DNA of 63,877 bases from an uncultured Prevotellaceae bacterium (GTDB taxonomy: Bacteria > Bacteroidota > Bacteroidia > Bacteroidales > Bacteroidaceae), in contig CADBAG010000012.1 of assembly GCA_902792635.1 (NCBI GenBank), positions 1 to 63,877 on the forward strand. Direction: 5' to 3'. Positions 38,067 through 46,222 of the stretch are shown piece by piece. The position numbers and the translations under genes were made by a program. The first letter of the stretch is position 1. Each line of letters starts with the position of its first letter. Under the pieces are notes generated by a model that worked only from the letters and a program-made list of their open reading frames with translations, was not told where the DNA came from and did not search any database.

Positions 38067-40292
38067 TTATTTCTCCAAGAATTTCATGACACGTGCCGCC
38101 ATCGTTATCGGGTCTCCAACAGGCTCTGCCGAATAAGAGTTATGAAGCTTTGTCCACGGCTCTTCCACTGCATACCAGTCGATGACAGGTCCATGCGGCA
38201 ATGCCATGGCAAAGAGTTCACTCGAAGTCTTGTTCGCGTTCGGTCCCCCGCCAAGCGCATCGGGATTAGGCTTGAGCTGCGCATGCATCTGCTTGGACAA
38301 GGCATCGAGATACAGGCTCCAACGCTTAAAATAGAAGTCCTTCAGCAGTCCTTGCCACTCCTTATGGGCATAGTCGCGCAAGCCTCCTTGATCCGCGCAC
38401 ACTCGGTTGCCCCACGTTGTGATCTGCACACGCGCGTTCCATTCGTAGAGGTCTTTCTCAGCCGTCGTCTTCCCCAAAGATCGAGCAGCCTCAATCCAAT
38501 GTCCCAAACGGAACTCGCACCGGGTACCGAGCAGCGAATCCTGAAGCAACAGCATATTGAGGAACCGCGCACTGTCTCGCGAGAAAGCAGCGAAGTCCAT
38601 GCCGTTATAATCCGCGATCGTATGCAGATACTGGAGTCGTGCCTGGTCGTCCATCGCCTGTCGCGTGATATCCACAAGGTCGTATTCGAAGTTGTTGTTT
38701 CCCCGGAACTCCTCAGCCACACTGTTCATCAGCCGCGCAGCCTCAAGGGTAGAAGCCGGAGAATAATAGTTGCGCATCTTGCTCCAGCTCTTCACCTGGA
38801 AGTTATTGGGCGAGGGCCTACCGTCAAAGATACTCTCCGAAGGCCCTTGCTGATTATTGCCTGCTGGACAGTTATAAATGGTATTAGAAAGAATAGTCCA
38901 CGCCTTCTGCACCTGCGCATTGTCTTTTCCATAACGCGCCTTGACATAATCCTTGACCCACGATGCCTTGTCTATATGCGAGCGCCACGGAAGCTCCGTC
39001 ATCAATTCAAACATGATCGGATTATTCTCCAAGCCCTCCATCGTCAAGCCGATACCTTTCAGCGTCTGGGCAGCAGGCAGCTGATGTGCCAGTTCCCAGT
39101 TGTGCAGCAGTTGATCCATTCGTCCATGGAGCCCCACATTCGCTCCGAAGTTCTCTAACATACAGAACGCCCAGTCGTGCTGGCCATAGCCCTCCGTTCT
39201 GCGCCACACACTCGGTGCCCCGAACATCGGACGACACTCTGAGAAGAGGTCGAGCACAAGGAGGTCACCTTGCTTCAAACTGTCAATCATCTGCGGTCGG
39301 GGGTTCTCTGTCCAGCCCTGCACGACCCACACACTCTTGGGATTGGTACGCTTCATGGCCGCCATGAGTTTTCGTCCTGCGAGCGCATAGTCGATATCTG
39401 CATCCGCTGTCTCATGAAACGGATCCATCGAATAGTAATCGGCCTTGCCGAAGAGCTTCGTCAGCTCCTGATAGTAAAGGTCAGCGATCCGGTCGAAGTG
39501 AGCATCGGTAGGGGAGAGGTTCGCCGGTCTCACATACCCGTTCCATGATCCACCCGGTGTTGCATTGAGTCCTAACTTCTCTTTCGCATCATGAGGCAGC
39601 ATTCCACAGTAGCCCGGGAGTACGGGATGCATGCCGAGAGCCCGCATCCGTGCGAGGATCTGTTTCTGAAGACGCTCATGCTGCGTGTACCAACTCTCCG
39701 GCAAAGGTCCGCCCCAGCCTTCGAGATTATTCATCGCCCACCAGGCCAAGAAAGCGGGCCCGGCAATGAACCGCACTATCTCTTCTTTCGAATAGCCCAG
39801 TTTCAGGAGCATATTCCGCCACACGCACTCTTCACCGACGACAGCCAACGGCATGTTGATGCCATGCAGCGCCATCCAGTCGATCTCTTTCTGCCACCGT
39901 GCCCAGTCCCAGAAAGCCATCGAATAAGAGAAAGTACAATAATTGAAATCGTAGCGCAGTTTGAGATCCGTCTCATGCCGTTCCGTCTTGCTCACCTTCG
40001 GCAAGGAAGCAGGGAGCCGGGCCTGCATATTATTCCACGACAGATGTTGTCCACAATAATATTTCAGATACCAGTTAAGTCCCGTTGCGATATTGACCCA
40101 CGTATTGCCTTTAATACACACCTTGTTGCCTTCCTGCGACAATTCGAAGAAGTCCTTCGGGCTCTCCACCTTCACGGTCTTAAACTTCTTGGAACACCCC
40201 GGTGCAATCCTTTCAATGAGATCATCTACAGGATTGGCATGGGCTACTACCACAGTAAAGACTAAAAGGAATAACAGTTTAACTCGTTGCAT
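38067..40292 (-). CDS. Alpha-N-acetylglucosaminidase (GH89)
   Basis: GH89 enzymes release terminal alpha-linked GlcNAc, as human NAGLU does in heparan sulfate breakdown. The start M-Q-R-V-K-L-L-F-L-L at 40292 gives 741 residues with a signal peptide (cleavage near V-V-A-H-A) and overlaps the stop of the M23 gene as TGATG. Motifs of the family: W-E-K-type barrel start F-D-W/F-W-D-W-A-R-W-Q-K-E-I-D-W-M-A-L-H-G-I-N, V-G-E-E-C-V-W-R, Y-S-M-D-P-F-H-E (likely catalytic region), F-G-A-N-V-G-L-H-G and a C-terminal helical domain. It is probably periplasmic. Confidence 0.9.
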   Translation of the reverse strand: MQRVKLLFLLVFTVVVAHANPVDDLIERIAPGCSKKFKTVKVESPKDFFELSQEGNKVCIKGNTWVNIATGLNWYLKYYCGQHLSWNNMQARLPASLPKVSKTERHETDLKLRYDFNYCTFSYSMAFWDWARWQKEIDWMALHGINMPLAVVGEECVWRNMLLKLGYSKEEIVRFIAGPAFLAWWAMNNLEGWGGPLPESWYTQHERLQKQILARMRALGMHPVLPGYCGMLPHDAKEKLGLNATPGGSWNGYVRPANLSPTDAHFDRIADLYYQELTKLFGKADYYSMDPFHETADADIDYALAGRKLMAAMKRTNPKSVWVVQGWTENPRPQMIDSLKQGDLLVLDLFSECRPMFGAPSVWRRTEGYGQHDWAFCMLENFGANVGLHGRMDQLLHNWELAHQLPAAQTLKGIGLTMEGLENNPIMFELMTELPWRSHIDKASWVKDYVKARYGKDNAQVQKAWTILSNTIYNCPAGNNQQGPSESIFDGRPSPNNFQVKSWSKMRNYYSPASTLEAARLMNSVAEEFRGNNNFEYDLVDITRQAMDDQARLQYLHTIADYNGMDFAAFSRDSARFLNMLLLQDSLLGTRCEFRLGHWIEAARSLGKTTAEKDLYEWNARVQITTWGNRVCADQGGLRDYAHKEWQGLLKDFYFKRWSLYLDALSKQMHAQLKPNPDALGGGPNANKTSSELFAMALPHGPVIDWYAVEEPWTKLHNSYSAEPVGDPITMAARVMKFLEK

Positions 40293-41518
40293 CACCCATT
40301 CCTCCACCTATGGTTCTTGTAATCCACAAACAGTGGATAGAGTGAGCCATGCTTTACTGCGACACTCCTGAGCTGTGTGCCAAGCAAAACCTTCGCCGGT
40401 TGTAACCAGTGAGTTTTGTGGTTGAAGAAAAGCGCGGGATCCTGGCGCTGGCCATGGTAGAGGACTTCAAAATGAAGATGATCACCAGTCGCATGTCCGG
40501 TAGCTCCTGTTAGTCCTATTACTTGACCGGCTTTCACCTTGTCGCCACTCTTGATAAAGAAGCACGTCATGTGACCATACAGCGTCTCCAAGCCCATGGC
40601 GTGGCGGATGATGACACAGTTACCATAACCCGACCGCACAGAGGCTGACTCTACCACGCCATCGAAAGCGGCATGGATACTGTCGTGGTTGATATGTGTC
40701 TTGATGTCTACGCCCGTGTGATGATAAGTCGTAGAATCGTCTTTCTGACGAAGCACATTATAAGGGCTTGTAACGTAACTGTTCACAAGGGGATAGCTCC
40801 AATGCATCGGTGAGAGGTCGAAGAGGTTCATACTGCTCACATTGGGCATGCGTTCAAAGGGACTCAGTGAGGTGACCATCAACTGACGTATGCGAGCCAG
40901 AGCCTTTGAATAGGCATTGAAATTAGCCGTTGTAGAGATGAATCTTCCCCGATGAAGTTTACAATAAAGTTTCTCGGGTTGAAGCTTACCTGTCGTAGCA
41001 TTGAAGACATGGGCCGATTTCATAGGCTCATTACCTACGTAAAACTCCACCCGGGTGGAAAAATACTTCTTATCTTTATTATCGGCAAGTGCAATAACCT
41101 GTCCAGCACGCACATGCTCTCCGGCATGCACTTGAGGCTGCCGCAGTTCATGGTAGACAGTCTGCAAGCCATTGTCATGATTGATGACGATCGTCTGCTT
41201 TTCCTTGTTTTTTCGGTCTACCATCGTTATGGTGCCGCTGAACACCGAACGTACATATTTATCATAGCGGGAGCAAACCTGCATGGAGCCATCCTTGAGG
41301 TGAGCCAGTGAGCCACGGTGCAATGGCAACGAATATTGATTGGGCTGAATGCTGTCAAGTGCAAGGGTAAAGATAGAATCCTTACCAAAGACAGCGGAGT
41401 CGGCCTTCAGCGCGAAACTCGTCTCCTCTTCTATGGGGAAGTGCGTATCGGGTGCAAGGGCGTTGGCAGAGCATAGAGAAACCACTGCCAACATAGCAAA
41501 AAAGAGCAGTTTATTCAT
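40292..41518 (-). CDS. M23 family metallopeptidase with a degenerate second domain
   Basis: The start M-N-K-L-L-F-F-A-M-L at 41518 is chosen for its signal peptide (cleavage near A-N-A) and the TACATTTG box upstream; the frame continues upstream only through repeat DNA. The C-terminal LytM domain (about 260-380) has the zinc ligands in H-T-G-V-D-I and H-L-H-F-E-V. An earlier stretch (about 65-170) looks like a second, decayed LytM domain: V-I-N-H-D-N-G-L-Q-T-V-Y-H-E-L and V-R-A-G-Q-V-I-A-L-A-D, with no HxH motif. M23 enzymes cut peptidoglycan cross-links. 408 residues; first gene of the M23-GH89-acetyltransferase operon. Confidence 0.85.
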   Translation of the reverse strand: MNKLLFFAMLAVVSLCSANALAPDTHFPIEEETSFALKADSAVFGKDSIFTLALDSIQPNQYSLPLHRGSLAHLKDGSMQVCSRYDKYVRSVFSGTITMVDRKNKEKQTIVINHDNGLQTVYHELRQPQVHAGEHVRAGQVIALADNKDKKYFSTRVEFYVGNEPMKSAHVFNATTGKLQPEKLYCKLHRGRFISTTANFNAYSKALARIRQLMVTSLSPFERMPNVSSMNLFDLSPMHWSYPLVNSYVTSPYNVLRQKDDSTTYHHTGVDIKTHINHDSIHAAFDGVVESASVRSGYGNCVIIRHAMGLETLYGHMTCFFIKSGDKVKAGQVIGLTGATGHATGDHLHFEVLYHGQRQDPALFFNHKTHWLQPAKVLLGTQLRSVAVKHGSLYPLFVDYKNHRWRNG

Positions 41519-41537
41519 TATAATTATGTGATTGGTG

Positions 41538-41545
41538 CAAATGTA
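41538..41545 (-). promoter_or_regulatory. Predicted -7 box of the M23-GH89 operon
   Basis: The minus strand reads TACATTTG, 19 bases before the chosen M23 start. It confirms the short start over the longer frame. Confidence 0.55.
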
Positions 41546-41612
41546 CTCAATTTTGAGCGATTTGATGCAGGTCAACTGCAAAACTAACCTAAATACAATA
41601 ATATTTAACGGG

Positions 41613-41995
41613 CGAATAAATAGTTTTTTCTGTTTCGGACTGATATCAGCAAAAGCCTGCCAGAGAACAAATGGGAATAATAAAGGAGCCGTTGAGTGAG
41701 TTAGGACCGCCCGCACCTCGAAGAGGTGCCACATGGTTAGCCCCATGTAAGGAGCGCAGCGACGCAGCATGGGGTTTAAGTCCAGTGCGGTTTCTTTGCA
41801 ATCCGGCCTCGAAGAGGGCGAACATGGTCTAGAGTGATTGTCGTTAGGGATAATCCATGTTCGCCCTCTTCGAGGCCGGTATTCAGGTTATCGGCTCCCA
41901 TCCGACCCCAGGTTTCGTCGCTGCGCTCCTCACCTGGGCTAACCATGTGCAACCTCTCCGAGGTTGTTTCTCAAAATCAATCCGAAAAAGAACTG
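41613..41995. repeat. Mirrored multi-hairpin element, copy 3
   Basis: It lies between the divergent M23 and AraC genes. Order: GCACCTCGAAGAGGTGC, stem CCCCATG/CATGGGG with loop TAAGGAGCGCAGCGACGCAG, a central perfect 25-bp inverted repeat (41803-41827 and 41855-41879, loop 27), stem CCCCAGGT/ACCTGGGG, CAACCTCTCCGAGGTTG. Ends: TTTCGGACTGATATC at 41633-41647 and ATCAATCCGAAAAAG at 41976-41990 are imperfect inverted repeats. TATTTAACGGG occurs exactly at 41602-41612 and 41996-42006, flanking the element. The rest of this 682-base gap holds GTGAACTGTGAATTGTGAAC repeats (about 42025-42047) and the AraC promoter. Confidence 0.8.
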
Positions 41996-42139
41996 TATTT
42001 AACGGGGTGTCGCTCTTGTTATTGTGAACTGTGAATTGTGAACTGTGTAAACAATGCCAATCTTCAATATCTCAATACAATTAATCAAAAATCACGTGTT
42101 TTATATCAAATAATCATCTAAAGTCTCATATTTTGCTAT

Positions 42140-42147
42140 TACCTTTG
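42140..42147 (+). promoter_or_regulatory. Predicted -7 box of the rhamnose cluster
   Basis: TACCTTTG fits TAnnTTTG and lies 53 bases before the AraC-type regulator. No comparable box is present in the 38-base gap between the regulator and rhaB, so regulator and kinase probably share this promoter. Confidence 0.5.
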
Positions 42148-42200
42148 CAACCGAATCATAATCAATAATTGAGGGTTCAAAAACAAACGTTCAAAACTCA

Positions 42201-43085
42201 ATGACTCAAAGCGTCACATCCAAATACCTCATCGACAACGATCAGGACATGCGCTGGGGACTGACCATCAACACCGTCGGTTATCAGCACATCGACCCGG
42301 GTGAGCCATATCCACCGAAAGAACATCCGGCCGGGTACTCGTTCCTCGCCAGCAAAGGTCGTGTGCTTGAGGAATATCAGTTTGTCTATATCACGCGCGG
42401 TAAGGGTGTCTTCACGTCAAAGAGTCTGGGTGAGACCGAGATCAAAGCCGGAGATATGTTTCTCCTCTTCCCCGGTGAGTGGCACAGCTATCATCCCGAT
42501 GAGAAGACAGGGTGGGACGAATACTGGATAGGTTTTAAAGGACTAAACATCGACAACCGCGTGACCAACGGCTTCTTCATCCCTTCAGAGCCTGTCTTCC
42601 ATGTGGGGCTCAATGAGGAGATCGTGCGCATGTACCGCCACGCCATCACCATTGCCCGGGAGCAGCGCATCGGCTATCAGCAGATGCTCGCAGGCATCGC
42701 CAATGTCATCCAGGGCTTTGCCTATGCCCTTCACCGCCACAACACCTTCGAGGACCAGGAGGCGGCTCAGCAAATTCAGAAAGCCAAGGTCATCATGATG
42801 GAGCGCTTTGGTCAAGGCATCAGTCCCACGGATGTAGCGGATAACATCAACATGGGTTACTCGAAGTTTCGGCGTCTCTTCAAGGAGTACACGGGCTATG
42901 CACCACTCCAATATATTCAGGAACTGCGACTGCAACGAAGCAAGGAACTGCTGCTCAGTACAAACCTCTCCCTCACGGAGATCGCTGATGAGGTGGGTTA
43001 CGACAATGCCGATTACTTCTCCACGGCTTTCAAAAAGAAGAATCGCATCACACCCGCGGCCTACAGGAAGAAATTGAAAAATTGA
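42201..43085 (+). CDS. AraC family regulator of the rhamnose cluster
   Basis: The 294-residue protein has an N-terminal cupin sensor domain (about 30-165: P-A-G-Y-S-F-L-A-S-K-G-R, F-V-Y-I-T-R-G-K-G-V-F, G-D-M-F-L-L-F-P-G-E-W-H-S-Y) and a C-terminal double helix-turn-helix with G-Y-S-K-F-R-R-L-F-K-E-Y-T-G and I-A-D-E-V-G-Y-D-N-A-D-Y-F-S-T-A-F-K-K. AraC-type activators that bind the sugar control many rhamnose operons, including B. thetaiotaomicron RhaR. Position directly before rhaB supports that role; the sensed ligand is inferred. Confidence 0.85.
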   Translation: MTQSVTSKYLIDNDQDMRWGLTINTVGYQHIDPGEPYPPKEHPAGYSFLASKGRVLEEYQFVYITRGKGVFTSKSLGETEIKAGDMFLLFPGEWHSYHPDEKTGWDEYWIGFKGLNIDNRVTNGFFIPSEPVFHVGLNEEIVRMYRHAITIAREQRIGYQQMLAGIANVIQGFAYALHRHNTFEDQEAAQQIQKAKVIMMERFGQGISPTDVADNINMGYSKFRRLFKEYTGYAPLQYIQELRLQRSKELLLSTNLSLTEIADEVGYDNADYFSTAFKKKNRITPAAYRKKLKN

Positions 43086-43123
43086 AAAAATGAAATAATG
43101 AAAGATTGAAAACAAACCATATT

Positions 43124-44548
43124 ATGAAGCAATACTTAGCTATAGACTTAGGTGCTACCTCTGGTCGCACTATCATCGGAACACTCGACAACGGGCATGT
43201 GAGCCTTGAGGAGCTCACGCGTTTCGACAATCCACTCATCCCCATGAGCGGACATCTCTACTGGGATCTCTATGCGCTCTACCGTGAGATCATCAATGCC
43301 TTGAAGGTCGTGGCTCAGCGCCACATCGCCATTGAGAGTATCGGTATCGACACCTGGGGCTGCGACTTCGCGCTCGTCGGCTCGGATGGAGCCTTGCTCC
43401 GCAATCCGTTGGCTTACCGCGATCCGCACACCGTGGGTATGATGGAGGACTTCTTCGAGAAGAAGATGCCGAAGGAAGAGGTGTATAAGCGCACAGGTAT
43501 CCAGTTTATGAACTTCAACAGCATATTTCAGCTCTATGCCATGGAAGAGCATAAGGATGCAGCCCTGAAAGCATCTGAGAAGATTCTCTTCATCCCCGAT
43601 GCCCTGGGCTATCTGCTCACAGGCAAGGCAGTATGCGAATACTCTGTCGCTTCCACGGCGCAGTTGCTCAACCCCATGACAGGTGACCTCGATGAGGATC
43701 TGCTGAAAGTCTTAAACATTCCTCGCGAAAAGTTCGGAAAGATGACAGAACCGGGGACGACCCTTGGCACCCTCACCTCTGAGATTCAGGAGCTCACGGG
43801 CCTTGGCGCTATCCCCGTCATCACCGTGGCAGGTCACGACACGGCAAGCGCTGTAGCTGCTGTTCCTGCCAAAGACGAGCACTTCGCTTATCTGAGCAGC
43901 GGCACGTGGAGCCTCATGGGTATCGAGACCCCGCACGCCATCATCAACGACAAGAGCTTAGAGCGTAACTTCACCAACGAGGGAGGCATCGAGGGTACAA
44001 CACGCTTCCTGAAGAACATCTGCGGCATGTGGATCTACGAATGCTGTCGTCGTGAGTGGAAGGAGCAGGGTCTCACGGGGCTTGAGCACAAGACGCTTCA
44101 GGACAATGCCATGAAGGAGGCTCCGATGCGCTCCATCATCAATCCCGATGACCCGTGCTTCGCTGCACCGAAGTCGATGCTTGCCGCCATCCGCACCTAC
44201 TGCGAGGCTCACAACCAGCCCGTCCCGGAGACTCCCGCACAGTTCTGCCGTTGCATCTTCGACTCGCTCGCCCAGCGCTATAAGACCATCTGCACGTGGC
44301 TCCAGGAGTTCGCTCCGTTCCGTATCGACACGCTCCACATCATTGGCGGAGGCAGCGTCAATGCCGTCCTCGACCAGCTCACGGCCGATGCTCTCGGCAT
44401 CCGTGTCCTCGCTGGGCCACAGGAAGCCACAGCCCTCGGCAACATCATGCTGCAAGCCAAAGCCAATGGCGTCGTCAAAGACCGCTGGGAAATGCGAAAG
44501 GTCATCGCCAACAGCATCGAACTGAAAGAATATACACCCAATAAATAA
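43124..44548 (+). CDS. rhaB: Rhamnulokinase
   Basis: RhaB phosphorylates L-rhamnulose to L-rhamnulose 1-phosphate. The 474-residue FGGY kinase begins M-K-Q-Y-L-A-I-D-L-G-A-T-S-G-R-T (phosphate-binding loop) at 43124, preferred over an upstream TTG. I-G-I-D-T-W-G-C-D-F-A-L, V-A-G-H-D-T-A-S-A-V and I-G-G-G-S-V-N-A-V-L-D-Q-L follow, the last being the adenosine motif. G-x-D-T-W-G with a following D-F/Y marks rhamnulokinase rather than fuculokinase, and the neighbours agree. Confidence 0.93.
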   Translation: MKQYLAIDLGATSGRTIIGTLDNGHVSLEELTRFDNPLIPMSGHLYWDLYALYREIINALKVVAQRHIAIESIGIDTWGCDFALVGSDGALLRNPLAYRDPHTVGMMEDFFEKKMPKEEVYKRTGIQFMNFNSIFQLYAMEEHKDAALKASEKILFIPDALGYLLTGKAVCEYSVASTAQLLNPMTGDLDEDLLKVLNIPREKFGKMTEPGTTLGTLTSEIQELTGLGAIPVITVAGHDTASAVAAVPAKDEHFAYLSSGTWSLMGIETPHAIINDKSLERNFTNEGGIEGTTRFLKNICGMWIYECCRREWKEQGLTGLEHKTLQDNAMKEAPMRSIINPDDPCFAAPKSMLAAIRTYCEAHNQPVPETPAQFCRCIFDSLAQRYKTICTWLQEFAPFRIDTLHIIGGGSVNAVLDQLTADALGIRVLAGPQEATALGNIMLQAKANGVVKDRWEMRKVIANSIELKEYTPNK

Positions 44549-44571
44549 CGTAAACATAAAAACAAATAACC

Positions 44572-45825
44572 ATGAATTCAGAACAGATCAAAAAGAACTA
44601 CGAGATTGCAAAAGAACGTTATGCTGCCCTTGGCATAGACACCGACGCAGCGCTGAAGACCCTTCAGTCTACTCCTATCAGCCTCCATTGCTGGCAGGCC
44701 GACGACGTGGTAGGCTTCGAGCGCGGTGAGGCTGCTTCAGGCGGTATCCAGGCTACGGGTAACTATCCCGGCCGTGCACGCAACATCGATGAGCTCCGTC
44801 AGGATATCGACGAGGTGCTCTCACTCCTCGGTGGTAAGTTCCGTTTCAACCTCCACGAGACCTACGGTGAGTTCGGCGGCAAGTTCGTCGACCGCGATCA
44901 GGTAGAGCCTAAATATTTCGAGGGTTGGATGCAGTGGGCCAAGGAACGCCACATGAGTCTCGACTTCAACTCTACATCCTTCTCTCATCCTAAGAGCGGC
45001 AACCTCACGCTCTCCAACCCCGACAAGGAGATCCGCGACTTCTGGATCGAGCACACCAAGCGTTGCCGTCGCATCGCAGACGCCATGGGTAAGGCTCAGG
45101 GCGATCCCTGTATCATGAACATCTGGATCCACGACGGAAGCAAGGACCTCACCGTAGAGAAATACCGTTATCGTCAGATCCTCAAGGAGAGTCTCGATGA
45201 CATCCTCTCCGAGAAGCTGCCTGACATGAAGGACTGCCTCGAAGCCAAACTCTTCGGTATCGGACTGGAAGCTTTCACCACAGGCAGCCACGACTTCTAT
45301 GCCGGCTACTGCGCTAAGAACAACGTCATCTACACCCTCGACACCGGTCACTACGAGCCCACGGAGAACGTATCCGACGCCGTGTCCTCACTGCTGCTCT
45401 TCGTGCCTGAGCTCATGCTCCACGTGAGCCGTCCGATGCACTGGGACAGTGACCACGTGACACTCTTCGACGACAACACGCGCAACCTCTTCGCTGAGCT
45501 CGTTCGCGCCAATGCCCTCGACCGCGCACATATCGGTCTCGACTATTTCGATGCAAGCATCAACCGTATCGGCGCTTATATCATCGGTGTTCGCGCTGCG
45601 CAGAAGAGCCTCCTCGCTGCCCTGCTTGAGCCGCTCAAGACCCTCCGCCAGTACGAGGATGAGGGCAAATACTTCGAGCGCCTCGCCCTGTTAGAGGAAG
45701 AGAAGACGCTGCCCCTCGGTGCCGTCTACGATTACTTCAACTTCACGAACAATGTTCCTGTGGCTGAGGATTATCTCAAGGATGTGGAACAGTACGAGAA
45801 AGACGTGCTGAGCAAGCGTAATTAA
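44572..45825 (+). CDS. rhaA: L-rhamnose isomerase
   Basis: RhaA interconverts L-rhamnose and L-rhamnulose and needs Mn2+. The 417-residue length is standard. Recognisable segments: I-S-L-H-C-W-Q-A-D-D-V-V-G-F-E, A-T-G-N-Y-P-G-R-A-R, D-F-N-S-T-S-F-S-H-P, I-W-I-H-D-G-S-K-D and L-D-T-G-H-Y-E-P-T-E-N, the last carrying metal and catalytic residues. It follows rhaB by 23 bases. Downstream, copy 4 of the mirrored-hairpin element separates it from rhaT. Confidence 0.96.
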   Translation: MNSEQIKKNYEIAKERYAALGIDTDAALKTLQSTPISLHCWQADDVVGFERGEAASGGIQATGNYPGRARNIDELRQDIDEVLSLLGGKFRFNLHETYGEFGGKFVDRDQVEPKYFEGWMQWAKERHMSLDFNSTSFSHPKSGNLTLSNPDKEIRDFWIEHTKRCRRIADAMGKAQGDPCIMNIWIHDGSKDLTVEKYRYRQILKESLDDILSEKLPDMKDCLEAKLFGIGLEAFTTGSHDFYAGYCAKNNVIYTLDTGHYEPTENVSDAVSSLLLFVPELMLHVSRPMHWDSDHVTLFDDNTRNLFAELVRANALDRAHIGLDYFDASINRIGAYIIGVRAAQKSLLAALLEPLKTLRQYEDEGKYFERLALLEEEKTLPLGAVYDYFNFTNNVPVAEDYLKDVEQYEKDVLSKRN

Positions 45826-45835
45826 AGGTTCTTCC

Positions 45836-46178
45836 AGTTCCCGGGTTAGCCCTACGTAAGCACCTCGGAGAGGTGCCACATGGTTAGCCCCACGTGAGGC
45901 ATAGCCGAAACGTGGGGTTTGGGATCAAGCGATCTCACCTGACCTGTCGGCCTCGAAGAGGGCGAACAAGGGCGGGGTGCTGGTTACAAGTGATGGGTGT
46001 TTAAACCATGTTCGCCCTCTTCGAGGCCGGATTGCAGGTTATCAGCGCCAATCACAACCCCAGGTTGCGTCGCTGCGCTCCTTACCTGGGGCTAACCGTG
46101 TGGCACCTCTCCGAGGTGCTTACGTAGGGCTAACCTGGCTGACTCCCCCCTTCGAGGATCTTATCAACCCGAAAGCAG
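45836..46178. repeat. Mirrored multi-hairpin element, copy 4, within the rha cluster
   Basis: It fills the 397-base gap between rhaA and rhaT, both on the plus strand. Terminal arms 45844-45891 and 46088-46135 are 48-bp inverted repeats with one mismatch. Inside: GCACCTCGGAGAGGTGC, stem CCCCACGT/ACGTGGGG, central arms GGCCTCGAAGAGGGCGAAC (45951 onward) and its inverse before 46029, stem CCCCAGGT/ACCTGGGG with loop TGCGTCGCTGCGCTCCTT, GCACCTCTCCGAGGTGC. The right end TTATCAACCCGAAA is identical to that of copy 2. Confidence 0.82.
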
Positions 46179-46222
46179 AAGAGACATAAAGTATAAACAT
46201 TTTAGATTCCTAACATTCTATT

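Noticed and set aside
37842-39158. 438-codon open frame on the plus strand
   Set aside because: Antisense to the GH89 and acetyltransferase genes, whose families are clear; no promoter or domain.
41519-41770. Longer M23 protein starting at 41770
   Set aside because: The added 84 residues come from hairpin repeat DNA and the promoter; the signal peptide and -7 box fit the start at 41518.
43124-44548. Fuculokinase or xylulokinase instead of rhamnulokinase
   Set aside because: The G-I-D-T-W-G motif and the neighbouring rhamnose isomerase, RhaT and aldolase favour rhamnulokinase.
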